From Cyanobium sp. M30B3 (GTDB lineage Bacteria; Cyanobacteriota; Cyanobacteriia; PCC-6307; Cyanobiaceae), in the NCBI GenBank assembly GCA_018399015.1, contig CP073761.1, positions 1,178,001 to 1,242,000 on the forward strand: 64,000 nt of DNA, in the 5' to 3' direction. The position numbers were made by a program, and so were the translations under genes. Within the stretch, counting starts at the first letter, position 1. Each line of letters begins with the position of its first letter. Under the pieces are notes generated by a model that was not told the origin of the DNA, searched no databases, and was given only the letters and a program-made list of their open reading frames with translations. Below are positions 49,441 to 58,196 of the stretch, piece by piece.

Positions 49441-50349
49441 TCAGCCCTGCTCCCAGCGGAAGCCCTGATCTTCCCAGGCTTTCGGATCCTCGATCGGCTC
49501 GAGGTGAGTGAACACATGCGTGCGGGTCAAGGTGGCTGCCACCTTGTGCTCCAACTGATCGCAGAGGTCGTGGCCTGCCTGCACGCTCCAATGACCAGGC
49601 ACCAGCACGTGGAACGACACGAAGCGACGGGAACCAGCCACGCGAGTGCGCAGCGCATGGAATTGGATCTCGTCTGTTTCACAGCTGGCCAGCAGATCTT
49701 CGAGAACCTGTTGCTCGGGATCGGACAGGGAGCGATCCAGCAGGCCGGAGGCCGTTTCGTGAAACAGCTTCCAGCCAGTCGCGACGATGTTCAGCGCCAC
49801 GGCGATCGCAATCAGGGGGTCGAGAATCGTCAGGCCGGTGAGCTTCACCAGGCCGATGCCCAGAACCACACCGATGGAGGTCCAGACATCGGTAAGCAGG
49901 TGCTGGGCATCGGCGCGCAGGGTGATTGAGTGCAAGCGGCGGGAGGCCTTCAGCAGCACCCAGGCCACCAGACCATTCAGCGCGGTTGCCAGCAGGGAAA
50001 TGACCAGGCCGATGCCTAGTTGCTCCAAAGGCTGGGGCTGTTGAAGTCGCTCGATGGCGGTAAGCATGATGGCGAGAGCTGCCACCACGATCAGCACACT
50101 TTCCAGGCCGCTGGAGAAGTATTCGGCCTTGAAGTGGCCGTAGGGGTGGCTGCGATCGGCAGGTTTGGCCGCCAGGGTGAGCGCCCAAAAGGCGCCAAGG
50201 GCTGCGACCAGGTTCACGCCCGACTCCATGGCATCGGAGAGCAGGCCCACAGACCCGGTCAGGCGCCAGGCCAGCGTTTTGAGCACGATCGTCGCGACCG
50301 CTGCTGCAGTTGAGAGCAGCATGTAGGAGCGAGGGGAGGCGAAGATCAT
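49441..50349 (-). CDS. Cation diffusion facilitator (divalent metal efflux)
   Basis: 302 aa. Six predicted helices: LLSTAAAVATIVLKTLAW, LLSDAMESGVNLVAALGAFW with a conserved Asp, HPYGHFKAEYFSSGLES (family signature), and ITLRADAQHLLTDVWTSIGV with the HxxxD metal site. The C-terminal cytoplasmic domain (about 210-302) has His residues (FHALRTRVAG, HVLVPGHWSV). It probably exports Zn2+, Fe2+ or Mn2+; the metal is not determined. Confidence 0.9.
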   Translation of the reverse strand: MIFASPRSYMLLSTAAAVATIVLKTLAWRLTGSVGLLSDAMESGVNLVAALGAFWALTLAAKPADRSHPYGHFKAEYFSSGLESVLIVVAALAIMLTAIERLQQPQPLEQLGIGLVISLLATALNGLVAWVLLKASRRLHSITLRADAQHLLTDVWTSIGVVLGIGLVKLTGLTILDPLIAIAVALNIVATGWKLFHETASGLLDRSLSDPEQQVLEDLLASCETDEIQFHALRTRVAGSRRFVSFHVLVPGHWSVQAGHDLCDQLEHKVAATLTRTHVFTHLEPIEDPKAWEDQGFRWEQG

Positions 50350-50572
50350 GGGTGCGGGACGTTCTCCTTCGGCGATGCCAGCGTTGTTGATCGTGGCTCA
50401 GCCTGCATGTCGTTGCGGCGACGTGAACTGCGGGCGCGTGACCGGATGGTGTGCGCGAATCTGCGGCTCGGCTCCAAGGGGTCCGGGGAACAGCACCCCG
50501 CAAAGCATGCAATGAAATGACGGGTCCTTACGGATCAACGCGGATCTTCCAGCCTGAGAGCACGGTGGGGCG
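50350..50572. other. Intergenic region
   Basis: Upstream region of the CDF gene; no gene or clear operator recognised. Confidence 0.3.
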
Positions 50573-50683
50573 ATTGGTCTCTATGTCCCCCTGCCGCAGG
50601 AATCCGATCTCAACGAGCACGAGCGGCTCCTGGAGGCCGGCCGCCTGATGCAGGCTGAGCTGCAGCGACAGGCCCAGGCCTGA
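50573..50683 (+). pseudogene. Antitoxin-like C-terminal fragment
   Basis: IGLYVPLPQESDLNEHERLL then EAGRLMQAELQRQAQA and stop. A short charged tail, as at the ends of VapB/RelB-like antitoxins, immediately before a PIN-domain start. No start codon in frame is evident. Confidence 0.35.
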
Positions 50684-50916
50684 TAACAGAACGCAAACGG
50701 TTGGTGCTTGACGCCAACATTTTCATCCGCGCCTACCTGGGTGTTGGGCACTGTTTCCTCCAAGCTTTCAGTCTGGCGGATGGTGGCCTGATCGAGGGGC
50801 GCCAGGTCGGGATGGCAGTGGTGGTCGCTGCCGAAGCCCTGCATCACCACCGCCACCAGGGGCTGGCCTCCTCCGGCTGGCGGGAGGTGAAGCACCAGCA
50901 GCTGGGCGGTGTTTGA
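50683..50916 (+). pseudogene. PIN-domain (VapC-like) toxin N-terminal fragment
   Basis: ITERKRLVLDANIFIRAYLG matches the beta1-alpha1 start of PIN nucleases, with the first catalytic Asp in LVLDANI. After residue 20 the sequence no longer fits a PIN domain (GHCFLQAFSLADGGLIEG), and the remaining acidic residues are absent. It directly follows the antitoxin-like tail, so this is a decayed toxin-antitoxin pair. Confidence 0.5.
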
Positions 50917-50979
50917 TTGTTGAGGTTGACCAGACCAGACCAGCTTTGCTGGTTCGACATGTGGATCTTGGTGGCTTGT

Positions 50980-51852
50980 TCACGCTGGTGGTTTGCCGCC
51001 CCGTTCTTCACCCAGGGCCTCAGCCACGGCTCGCTGGAATACGGCTTCCTCGGGATTCACCCCTGTCCAGCGCTGGAAGATCTGCATCGCCAGCTGCACC
51101 AGCATCTCCACCCCATCCACCACCGGGCAACCCCGCTCGCGGGCCGTGGCCAGAAATGGCGTGATCCGCGGATTGGTGATCACGTCCACCACAACACAGG
51201 CCGGATCCACCGTGCTCCAGGTCACGGGGACAGCTTCGCGATCAGGGGCGCAGCCCAGGTGTGTGGCATTCATCAGCAGGGTGGTGCCCTCGGGCACCGC
51301 CACGTCCCCCTGCCACGCTTGCCATACCGCCGGCACCCCGCTGGCCCGGGTCACGGTGGCGGCCACCTCTTCCCCCTGCTTCCGGCGCCGCGTCACCAGG
51401 GTGAGATGGGCTGCGCCGGCCCAGGCCAGCTCCACGGCCATCGCCCGGCCGGCACCGCCGGCCCCAAGCATCACCACCCGTTGGCCGGACAGGGGCGTAA
51501 CCTTCTCAATGGCCTTCACCACTCCCTTGCCATCGTTGTTGTGGCCGATCAGACGGCCCTGCTCGATCGTGAGGTAGTTGGCCGCACCGATCGCCATCAC
51601 GTCGTCGTCCACGGCATCGAGCAGGGGAAGCACCGCCACCTTGTAGGGCACCGTGATCCCCACGCCCCGATAGCCCAGGGGCCGCAGCGCCTGCACTGCC
51701 AGGGCCAGATCGCCCTCGCTGGCGATGTCGTTCTTCCAGAACTGCCAGGGCAGCCCGTAGTGGGCATACACCGCATCGAACATGCGGTCGATCGGGTTCT
51801 CGGCCACCGGGTGGCCGAGCATGCCGGTCATCTGTTTCTGAGGAGGGATCAC
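50980..51852 (-). CDS. Shikimate/quinate dehydrogenase family protein
   Basis: 290 aa from GTG 51852 (IPPQKQMTGMLGHPVAEN), as expected for the family; ATG 51831 is alternative. Family blocks are GVGITVPYKVAVLPLLD (catalytic Lys), HNNDGKGVVKAI (catalytic Asp) and the NADP-fold VVMLGAGGAGRAMAVEL. The SxSxxxHN substrate loop of AroE is replaced by ENPIDRM, so the shikimate-binding serines are missing. It may be a paralogue acting on another substrate rather than the main AroE. Confidence 0.85.
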   Translation of the reverse strand: MIPPQKQMTGMLGHPVAENPIDRMFDAVYAHYGLPWQFWKNDIASEGDLALAVQALRPLGYRGVGITVPYKVAVLPLLDAVDDDVMAIGAANYLTIEQGRLIGHNNDGKGVVKAIEKVTPLSGQRVVMLGAGGAGRAMAVELAWAGAAHLTLVTRRRKQGEEVAATVTRASGVPAVWQAWQGDVAVPEGTTLLMNATHLGCAPDREAVPVTWSTVDPACVVVDVITNPRITPFLATARERGCPVVDGVEMLVQLAMQIFQRWTGVNPEEAVFQRAVAEALGEERGGKPPA

Positions 51853-52013
51853 GGCTGACAGCCAGCAACCACCACCCTGGCAAGCACAGCGGACATCGGC
51901 CAGTGCTCCACCCGCGCCGCCCAGCAGCCCACCACTGCGGCCTCCGTGCGGGAACCCGCCCGACCCCACCGCTTCACATCGCGTTACAATTGCCGCAACA
52001 ATCTGAAACAGTC

Positions 52014-52157
52014 ATGACTGAACCTTCTCCCCGCTTCGGGTTTGTCGCCTTCGCCGAAACCTGGAATGGCCGCATGGCCATGCTCGGCTTCGTGATCGGC
52101 CTGGCCACCGAGCTGCTCACCGGCCAGAGCATTCTCCAGCAGATCGGGCTCGGTTGA
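52014..52157 (+). CDS. High-light-inducible protein (HLIP)
   Basis: 47 aa, MTEPSPRFGFVAFAETWNGR then MAMLGFVIGLATELLTG. Nearly the same as the protein at 5553, including the AETWNGRxAMLGFVIG pigment-binding helix. First of three small membrane genes in a row. ATG 52014 gives the family length. Confidence 0.93.
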   Translation: MTEPSPRFGFVAFAETWNGRMAMLGFVIGLATELLTGQSILQQIGLG

Positions 52158-52260
52158 TGGCCATGGGCGCCGTTCACTCCGCCGCCATCGCAGCCACCCC
52201 CAGCCCCGCCCACTGACGGCCCCAGTTTTCCACTTCGCTCCCCACCACCCTCGAGGCCCC

Positions 52261-52497
52261 ATGACCAACACCCCCGCCAACGACCAGTGGTTCCAGAACC
52301 GCGCCGAAGAGCTGATCCACATGGAGCAGCTCAAGCGGGTTGAACTGTTCAACGGCCGCGCCGCCATGCTTGGCATCGTGATCGGCATCCTCACCGAGGC
52401 GATCACCGGCTCGGGCATCGCCCACCAGATCGGCCTGGGTGCCCTGGTGGATGGCTATGCCGCCTGCCGCACCCAGTTCCTGCCCTTCTGCTTCTGA
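52261..52497 (+). CDS. High-light-inducible protein, longer form
   Basis: 78 aa with one ELIP/HLIP helix: VELFNGRAAMLGIVIGILTE (Glu and Asn/Arg for chlorophyll binding). The N-terminus is charged and soluble (ANDQWFQNRAEELIHMEQ), and the tail ends AACRTQFLPFCF. It lies 104 bp after the previous hli gene in the same direction, so probably co-transcribed. Confidence 0.9.
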   Translation: MTNTPANDQWFQNRAEELIHMEQLKRVELFNGRAAMLGIVIGILTEAITGSGIAHQIGLGALVDGYAACRTQFLPFCF

Positions 52498-52528
52498 GCC
52501 CCCGTCCGGCTCTCGCATCCCCTTTCCC

Positions 52529-52753
52529 ATGACGGGCAACCTCCAGGCCATCGGCTTCCTGTTCACCTGGGTGCTGGGCTGGGGGATCGGCGGTTCGCTG
52601 ATTGATGCCGGCCTGATCAACGCCGGCGTCTATTCGCTGGAGGGCGGCCAGCTGGGCACCGCCGCCACCTTCATTCTCTGGACCCTGATCTGGGGCGGAT
52701 GCGGGGTGTGGCTCTACCGGCGCTGGACCGGACCTGTTACCCCCGAGCGCTGA
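52529..52753 (+). CDS. Small two-helix membrane protein
   Basis: 74 aa: a first helix FLFTWVLGWGIGGSLIDAGL and a second TAATFILWTLIWGGCGVWLY, ending RRWTGPVTPER. No family recognised. It is 32 bp after the HLIP gene and may be a thylakoid or plasma membrane protein of the same operon. Confidence 0.7.
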   Translation: MTGNLQAIGFLFTWVLGWGIGGSLIDAGLINAGVYSLEGGQLGTAATFILWTLIWGGCGVWLYRRWTGPVTPER

Positions 52754-52839
52754 TCCGTTGCGGCCGCCGGCCAGGCCCATGGCAGCGATCAGCTGCCCAA
52801 CCCAGATCAGCTGGCGCGGCAGGCGGTGCCCAAGAGGAC

Positions 52840-53052
52840 TCAGTAGCCTTGCGCCAATACGGGCTGGCGAATCTGGTCAGCAAGAGAGCCCTGGATGATT
52901 CTCGCCAATTGCGGGACCTTGATCGCTTCTCCCGCGCTGCCCACTTCATCGAGGAATTCAGCGATCAGGCGACGGGAACGATCCTCGCCAGAGGCGGCGT
53001 GGTTGCAGCAAGCATCGAACGGCACGGTCGCTGCCAGGGCGAGCAATTCACC
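52840..53052 (-). pseudogene. AlbA_2 regulator fragment
   Basis: ELLALAATVPFDACCNHAAS then RSRRLIAEFLDEVGS matches residues ~155-195 of the AlbA_2 protein at 55129-56694 (ELLGLAATVPFDDRCNHAAS). After that the tail (VPQLARIIQGSLADQIRQP) does not match. It is a stray piece of a paralogous gene, not a duplicate of the intact locus. Confidence 0.75.
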
Positions 53053-53237
53053 TGCGGGTGAGTAACGGTGTGGCTGAACATCTGGCCGGTGAGGACTCCA
53101 CCGAGGTGTATCGCAGGGCAGATCGCGGCCTGCTGGCAGCTAAACCCTCAGGGTGAGACCGCTCTATTGTGGCGGAGCAACCGATGAGCTTGGCCGGTGC
53201 CCCTGTGGGGACGATCCGCCCTGAGCAGGCCAGCACT
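53053..53237. other. Short gap with no recognised gene
   Basis: Frames on both strands lack family features. Confidence 0.3.
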
Positions 53238-53606
53238 TCAAACGTAGATAGTCGCATCCCGCTCGGGATAGCTCACATAGAAGTGCTCGAAGAGCGCGTT
53301 GCACTTCTGTTGATACAGCTCGGGTGTGTAGGCCCTGGGGAGGCCCACGTCGAGCGCATCCTCGATCGCCAGTTTGAGCTGGGCGCGGGAGGCCGCCTTG
53401 GCGCGCCAGTTGAGCACCAGCAGGGCTTTCACCTGCTCCAGCAGCTCGCGGGCCACGGCCTTCACCTTGCTGCGCTCGGCTTCGGTGAGGTCGGGTGCGG
53501 GTTTGAGCAGGATGTCGAAGACGGTGAGCTCTTCTTCGCTGAGGTGTTCGCGGATGTGGCGCTGCTGTTCGCTGCTGAGGCTGGCGATGGCGGCCTGATC
53601 GCCACC
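53238..53606 (-). pseudogene. Orphan C-terminus of a type I restriction R subunit
   Basis: The frame GGDQAAIASLSSEQQRHIRE...LTEAERSKVKAVARELLEQV...LPRAYTPELYQQKCNALFEH is the C-terminal domain of large HsdR proteins. The complete HsdR of this operon (58193-61066) has its own, different C-terminus. The fragment follows the hsdM stop at once and has no start codon in frame, so it is a scar of another type I system. Confidence 0.8.
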
Positions 53607-55132
53607 TACCCCTCCTCCAGCTCGCCGGCCCCAACCCGCTGCTCCAGATCCCCCAGCACGTCTTCGATCTGGGCCAGGGCTGAGCGCAGGTCGTCGGCGA
53701 TCTCCTGGGCCAGCAGGTGCGGCTCGGGCAGATTGGCGGAATCTTCGAGGCTCTCATCGCGCAGCCAGAAGAGATCGAGGCTCACTTTGTCGCGGGCGAG
53801 GATCTCCTCGTAGCTGAAGGAACGCCAGCGGCCCTCGGGGTTGGCCTCGCTCCAGGTGGCTTCGCGGTTGTGGCGATCGCCGGGGCGGTAGCAGGCCACG
53901 AACTCATCGAGATCGGCGCGGACCATGCGCTTGGTCTTGAGGGTGAAGTGCTTGTTGGTGCGCAGGTCGTACACCCACAGCGTCTTTGTCCAGGCGGTAT
54001 CGGAGCCTGGTCGGCGATCGAAGAACAACACGTTGGCCTTCACGCCTGGGGCGTAAAAAATGCCGGTGGGCAGGCGCAGCAGGGTGTGCACCTCGCACTC
54101 CTTGAGCAGGTTGCGGCGCACGGTTTCGCCGGCGCCGCCCTCGAACAGCACGTTGTCGGGCAACACCACCGCGGCGCGGCCGTGGATCTTGAGCAGCGAC
54201 TTGATGTGCTGCACGAAGTTGAGTTGCTTGTTGGAGGTGGTGGTCCAGAAGTCGGGGCGGTTGTAGGTGAGCGTCTGGCGTTCGCTGTCGCCGTCGTCGT
54301 TGACGATCGTGATCGACGACTTCTTGCCGAAGGGCGGATTGGTGATCACCACATCCACGCGTCTGCTCGGCTCATCACGGAGGGCGTCGTCGGTGCGAAT
54401 CGGCACGTCGTGCTGATGATCGCCGTCGGGGCCGATGCCGTGCAAGTAGAGGTTCATGCCGCAGAGGCGGGCCACGTTGGGCACCAGCTCGGTGCCGCGC
54501 AGCGCCTCGAAGCGCAGGTGGCGCTTCTGGTCGCGGTCGAGCTGGTGGTTGTGCTGCACGAACTCGTAGGCGGAGAGCAGGAACCCGCCGGTGCCGCAGG
54601 CGGGATCGGCGATCACCTCGCCGGGCTGGGGCCGCACGCATTCGACGATGCCATCGATCAGGGGCCGCGGGGTGAAGTACTGGCCGGCGCCGCTCTTGGT
54701 GTCCTGGGCGTTGCGCTCCAGCAGGCCTTCGTAGGCGTCGCCCTTCACATCAGCCGACATCGCCGACCAGTTCTCTTTGCCGATCAGCTCCACCACCAGC
54801 TGACGCAGCCGGGCCGGATCCTGGATCTTGTTCTGGGCCTTCTCGAAAATCAGGCCGAGCATCCCACCCTCCTTGCCCAGAGCGATGAGGGTGCGGCGGT
54901 AGAGCTGCTCGAGTTCCACGCCCTCCATCTGCGGGGCAGCCAGGTCGGCCCAGCGGTGGCCTTCGGGGATCGCCTGCTCCTCGCCGGTGAGCTGGGCGCG
55001 CTCATCGGCCATCTTGAGGAACAGCAGGAAGGTGAGCTGCTCCAGGTAGTCCTGGTAGGAGAGGCCGTCGTCGCGGAGCACGTGGCAGTAGGACCAGAGC
55101 TTCTGGACGATGCGGTTGGCGGCGTCGCTCAT
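53606..55132 (-). CDS. hsdM: Type I restriction-modification DNA methyltransferase (M)
   Basis: 508 aa from ATG 55132, which overlaps the AlbA_2 stop by 4 bp. N-terminal helical domain (IVQKLWSYCHVLRDDGLSYQ), then the adenine methylase: SAM motif ADPACGTGGFL (motif I), catalytic NPPF in VVITNPPFGKKS (motif IV), and QYFTPRPLID as the family entry motif. It methylates adenine in the site set by HsdS. The end GAGELEEG runs into the orphan HsdR fragment. Confidence 0.95.
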   Translation of the reverse strand: MSDAANRIVQKLWSYCHVLRDDGLSYQDYLEQLTFLLFLKMADERAQLTGEEQAIPEGHRWADLAAPQMEGVELEQLYRRTLIALGKEGGMLGLIFEKAQNKIQDPARLRQLVVELIGKENWSAMSADVKGDAYEGLLERNAQDTKSGAGQYFTPRPLIDGIVECVRPQPGEVIADPACGTGGFLLSAYEFVQHNHQLDRDQKRHLRFEALRGTELVPNVARLCGMNLYLHGIGPDGDHQHDVPIRTDDALRDEPSRRVDVVITNPPFGKKSSITIVNDDGDSERQTLTYNRPDFWTTTSNKQLNFVQHIKSLLKIHGRAAVVLPDNVLFEGGAGETVRRNLLKECEVHTLLRLPTGIFYAPGVKANVLFFDRRPGSDTAWTKTLWVYDLRTNKHFTLKTKRMVRADLDEFVACYRPGDRHNREATWSEANPEGRWRSFSYEEILARDKVSLDLFWLRDESLEDSANLPEPHLLAQEIADDLRSALAQIEDVLGDLEQRVGAGELEEG

Positions 55133-56694
55133 GGGCGGGGCTCCTCGGGGTTGGGCCGGTTGCGGAAGGCAAGGCGCGTCCGCAGGCTCCAGCCGAGGGC
55201 GGTGAGGCGGTAGCGCTGCTTGCTGCTGTTGGGTTTGTCGGGGATCGTCATCTCCAGCAGGCCGGCCTGGATCGCAGGCACGAGGAAGCTGGTGCGAAGG
55301 TATTTCCTGTTGGCGATGCCCAGCCGCTCTTGCAGCTCTTCGCGGAGTGACTCCCCATCCGCGACCGCCAGCAACCGCTCGACTTGGGGGGTGACTTGGG
55401 GGGTGACTTGGGGGGTGACCTGGGGGAGCCACCCCTCTGCCCGCGGGTGCACCGGCAGGCGGATCAGGAAGTAGGTGCGATCCTCATCGCTCTCGAACTC
55501 CGGCGGCGGCGAACCGTTGTCCTTCATGGCCCGCAGAATCTTGGGGACGCCGGTGGAACGTCCTTCGGTGAGGTCGAGTTCCTTGAGGAATTCGCCGATG
55601 CGGCGGTTGCGATAGCGGCGGCTGACGGCCTTGCCGACCCGCAGGTCTTCCATCCGCACCGACCGATCGGGACCGGGAAAGCTGAGCACCACCAGATCCT
55701 CAGGACTAATGCGCACCTCGATCGGTTCCCGCTCCTCATAGGAGCGGTGATAGACGGCATTGACAATGGCCTCCTCGATCGCGACCCGCGGAACATTCCA
55801 GAGGCGCTCGGCCTCCGAGCGATCGGGGTGCTTGATCACCGTCTCCCTGACGTAGTTGTTGGCGATGTAGCTGATGGCATCCCGTGCGATGCGCCCGAGT
55901 GGCCCCTGGAACACCTTCTCCTCGAAGCGATCGCCTCCGGCCCCATCAGGGAAGAACACAACGTCGATCTGGGTCGCTGGAAAGAAGCGATGCGGCGCGT
56001 CATTGAAGAAGAGCAGGCCCACATTCTTGGGGAACGGCGACTCGGATGGGCCACCAACCACGTTCATCTGCCGGCCCAGCGCTTCGCTGGAGAGCGAAGG
56101 CAGCTCGGCGGCCAGCTCGCTGCCCACTTCATCGAGGAATTCACCGATCAGACGCCGGGAAAGATCATCGAGAGAGGCGGCGTGGTTGCAGCGATCATCG
56201 AACGGCACGGTCGCCGCCAGGCCGAGCAATTCACGCTCGTCGGCTCCCCGGGCGCGCACGGTGCTGGAGCCGCGGCGGATGTAGTAGGCCCACTCCTTGG
56301 CCTCTTTTGCCAGGCTCACCCGGGCCTTGTAAGGGCGCGTCTCGCCACCCGGCGCCCACACAACCACAACGGCCTTGCCCTGCACGGTGTACGGAGCAGC
56401 GATGGGATGAAAGGGTGGCTGAATCGCCTGGTTGCCCAGGTTCAGCAGCTCCTTCTGCAGCGCGTCGATGCCTGCCGGATCGAGGCCCCTGGGCGGCAGC
56501 ACGGGGCGGCCATCCTGCTCCTCCACGCCGATCACCAAGTAGCCGCCACCGAGGTTGTGGAAATCGTTGGCGAAGGCACAGATCGTGTGCAGCACGCTTT
56601 GCGGGTTCCAGGCCGCCTTGTATTCAACGCGCTCGTTCTCGATGGTGCGTTGATGGAGGAGCGCGTCGAGGTTGATGGGCAGCGGGGACCTCAC
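55129..56694 (-). CDS. AlbA_2/divergent-ATPase regulator inside R-M operon
   Basis: 521 aa. Residues 1-130 are an AlbA_2 (Schlafen-like) domain: NERVEYKAAWNP, ICAFANDFHNLGGGYLVIGV and the strand VVVVWAPGGETRPYK. The central part includes VAIEEAIVNAVYHRSYEERE and LVVLSFPGPDRSVRMEDL, a HATPase_c-4-like region. A winged-helix-like C-terminus follows a (TPQV)4 linker. Such proteins are often predicted transcription regulators or defence-linked factors. It overlaps both hsdS (ATGA at 56691-56694) and hsdM (ATGA at 55129-55132), so it is expressed with the R-M subunits. Confidence 0.9.
   Translation of the reverse strand: MRSPLPINLDALLHQRTIENERVEYKAAWNPQSVLHTICAFANDFHNLGGGYLVIGVEEQDGRPVLPPRGLDPAGIDALQKELLNLGNQAIQPPFHPIAAPYTVQGKAVVVVWAPGGETRPYKARVSLAKEAKEWAYYIRRGSSTVRARGADERELLGLAATVPFDDRCNHAASLDDLSRRLIGEFLDEVGSELAAELPSLSSEALGRQMNVVGGPSESPFPKNVGLLFFNDAPHRFFPATQIDVVFFPDGAGGDRFEEKVFQGPLGRIARDAISYIANNYVRETVIKHPDRSEAERLWNVPRVAIEEAIVNAVYHRSYEEREPIEVRISPEDLVVLSFPGPDRSVRMEDLRVGKAVSRRYRNRRIGEFLKELDLTEGRSTGVPKILRAMKDNGSPPPEFESDEDRTYFLIRLPVHPRAEGWLPQVTPQVTPQVTPQVERLLAVADGESLREELQERLGIANRKYLRTSFLVPAIQAGLLEMTIPDKPNSSKQRYRLTALGWSLRTRLAFRNRPNPEEPRP
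55383..55424. repeat. 12-bp tandem repeat coding for (TPQV)n
   Basis: Three exact copies of CTTGGGGGGTGA and a partial fourth, in frame in the AlbA_2 gene. Unit number can change without breaking the frame. Confidence 0.9.
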
Positions 56695-58196
56695 GGACGG
56701 CTCCTGCGTGAGCGCGAGGGCTGGGCAGCGCGTTCGGCGCGGATTCGCTCCAGAAGCACCTCAGCGGGTTCATCGGTGGGATCCTGGTCGACGAGGCGGC
56801 CTTCGAACGCCCACTTGAGGATGGATTGGCGGAGGCGTGCGACTCTGACGATGCTCGGCTGAACCATGCTCCGAGATGATTCGGCGATGGATGATAAGCG
56901 TTCGGCTTCAGCAAGGATTCTCTCCTGCTCTGCATGGGGTGGAAGCGGCACGCAATAACTCAGTGCCGCAGAAAGACTCACGTTGTGTTGGCCCGCACTC
57001 GATGCGGCGTCTCTCAAGACTTGCTCCCGAACGACAGGGGCATGCCACACGAGAGCGAACCATTTTGCTGTCATCAGGGTTGACGCCAGACGGAGGCGAA
57101 TCAGGTATGAAGCGAAGTAGTAGTCGCCAGACAGCAGGTTTGCCACGAGCGCACCACGTCCAATCAGGCGCTTGCTCCCATTGGTTCGGATGAAGATGAA
57201 GTCCCCGGGAGCAAGAATGCCGTCAGTCGAAAGAGGCTCTGAACCAGTTGCAAACTTTAGTTCTTCAAAAGTGAGTGTTCCGTTCTGGACGTTAGGAATC
57301 CGCAATACGGGCGGACCATCGCCATTGAGTTGACACTTTCGCGACGTCCCATAGCCTCCATCCCAAGCCAGAGAGTCCACAGTCGCCCAACACCATCCCT
57401 CCGGCAACTCCGGCAGGCCGCTCGTATCCGGCCCCACCGGCTCCACATACTTCGACTTCCACCTGTCATTCTTCGGCACCTTCCCTTTGGCCTTCATCTT
57501 CGCCAGCTCGGCTTCCTCCCAGCGGCAACGGCGATCGGCGAGGATGCGCTCCAGGAGCACCGAGGCGGGCTCATATTCCCGGCCCTCCGCGCGGGCCAGT
57601 TCGGCCTCGGTCGGCACCAGTCGCCCCTCAACGGCGGACTTAAGCACCGAGGCGCGGTAACGCTTCAGGTTGCGTTGCACCCGCTCCAAGGTCGCCATGG
57701 CGTCGTCGAGCCGGGAGAGGTAGCTCTCGATGGCTTCGACGATTCGGTGCTGCTCTGGAAGAGGGGGGAGCAGGACAGGAGTACCTTCAAACTTCCCTTT
57801 GGTTACGTGTACTATTCCAGATCCGTGGGCGTTGCGGTACAAAGCATCAAGAGCCCAAAGCAGGACGTAGTAGTGGAACGAACGCGATATGAAACTCTTT
57901 ACCTTGAAAATGTGTTGATTTAGCACGGCACTCGGCCCACGCCAAACAAAAGCGCCGAGGGTGGCGGCCCAAGACATAAGAAGATCGCCTGGCTCAACCT
58001 CGCACTTAGGATCTACTTGTCCTTCAAAGTAGTTGTAATGATCCGAGGATCCAGTCAGATTCTGGATGCGGATGATTGGCCTTCCCTGCTCGGCCCATTC
58101 AGATTTTTTGAAACCACGACCATTCAGATAGTGGCCAAGTGAACCAATGTCTGCAAGACACCATCCCTTGGGGAGACGTTGATCATCAATTGTCAC
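56691..58196 (-). CDS. hsdS: Type I specificity subunit (S)
   Basis: 501 aa with two target-recognition domains. The first covers about 5-145 (RIQNLTGSSDHYNYFEGQ), the second about 260-430 (VLRIPNVQNGTLTFEELKF). They are separated by conserved helical regions (PPLPEQHRIVEAIESYLSRL and RASVLKSAVEGRLVPTEAE), repeated near the end as PPHAEQERILAEAERL and LRQSILKWAFEGRLVDQD. Base composition in the recognition domains is lower in GC than the neighbours, as usual for exchanged TRDs. The start overlaps the hsdR stop by 4 bp. Confidence 0.95.
   Translation of the reverse strand: MTIDDQRLPKGWCLADIGSLGHYLNGRGFKKSEWAEQGRPIIRIQNLTGSSDHYNYFEGQVDPKCEVEPGDLLMSWAATLGAFVWRGPSAVLNQHIFKVKSFISRSFHYYVLLWALDALYRNAHGSGIVHVTKGKFEGTPVLLPPLPEQHRIVEAIESYLSRLDDAMATLERVQRNLKRYRASVLKSAVEGRLVPTEAELARAEGREYEPASVLLERILADRRCRWEEAELAKMKAKGKVPKNDRWKSKYVEPVGPDTSGLPELPEGWCWATVDSLAWDGGYGTSRKCQLNGDGPPVLRIPNVQNGTLTFEELKFATGSEPLSTDGILAPGDFIFIRTNGSKRLIGRGALVANLLSGDYYFASYLIRLRLASTLMTAKWFALVWHAPVVREQVLRDAASSAGQHNVSLSAALSYCVPLPPHAEQERILAEAERLSSIAESSRSMVQPSIVRVARLRQSILKWAFEGRLVDQDPTDEPAEVLLERIRAERAAQPSRSRRSRP

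Noticed and set aside
53717-55213. Plus-strand frame of 498 codons
   Set aside because: Antisense of hsdM, low-complexity composition.
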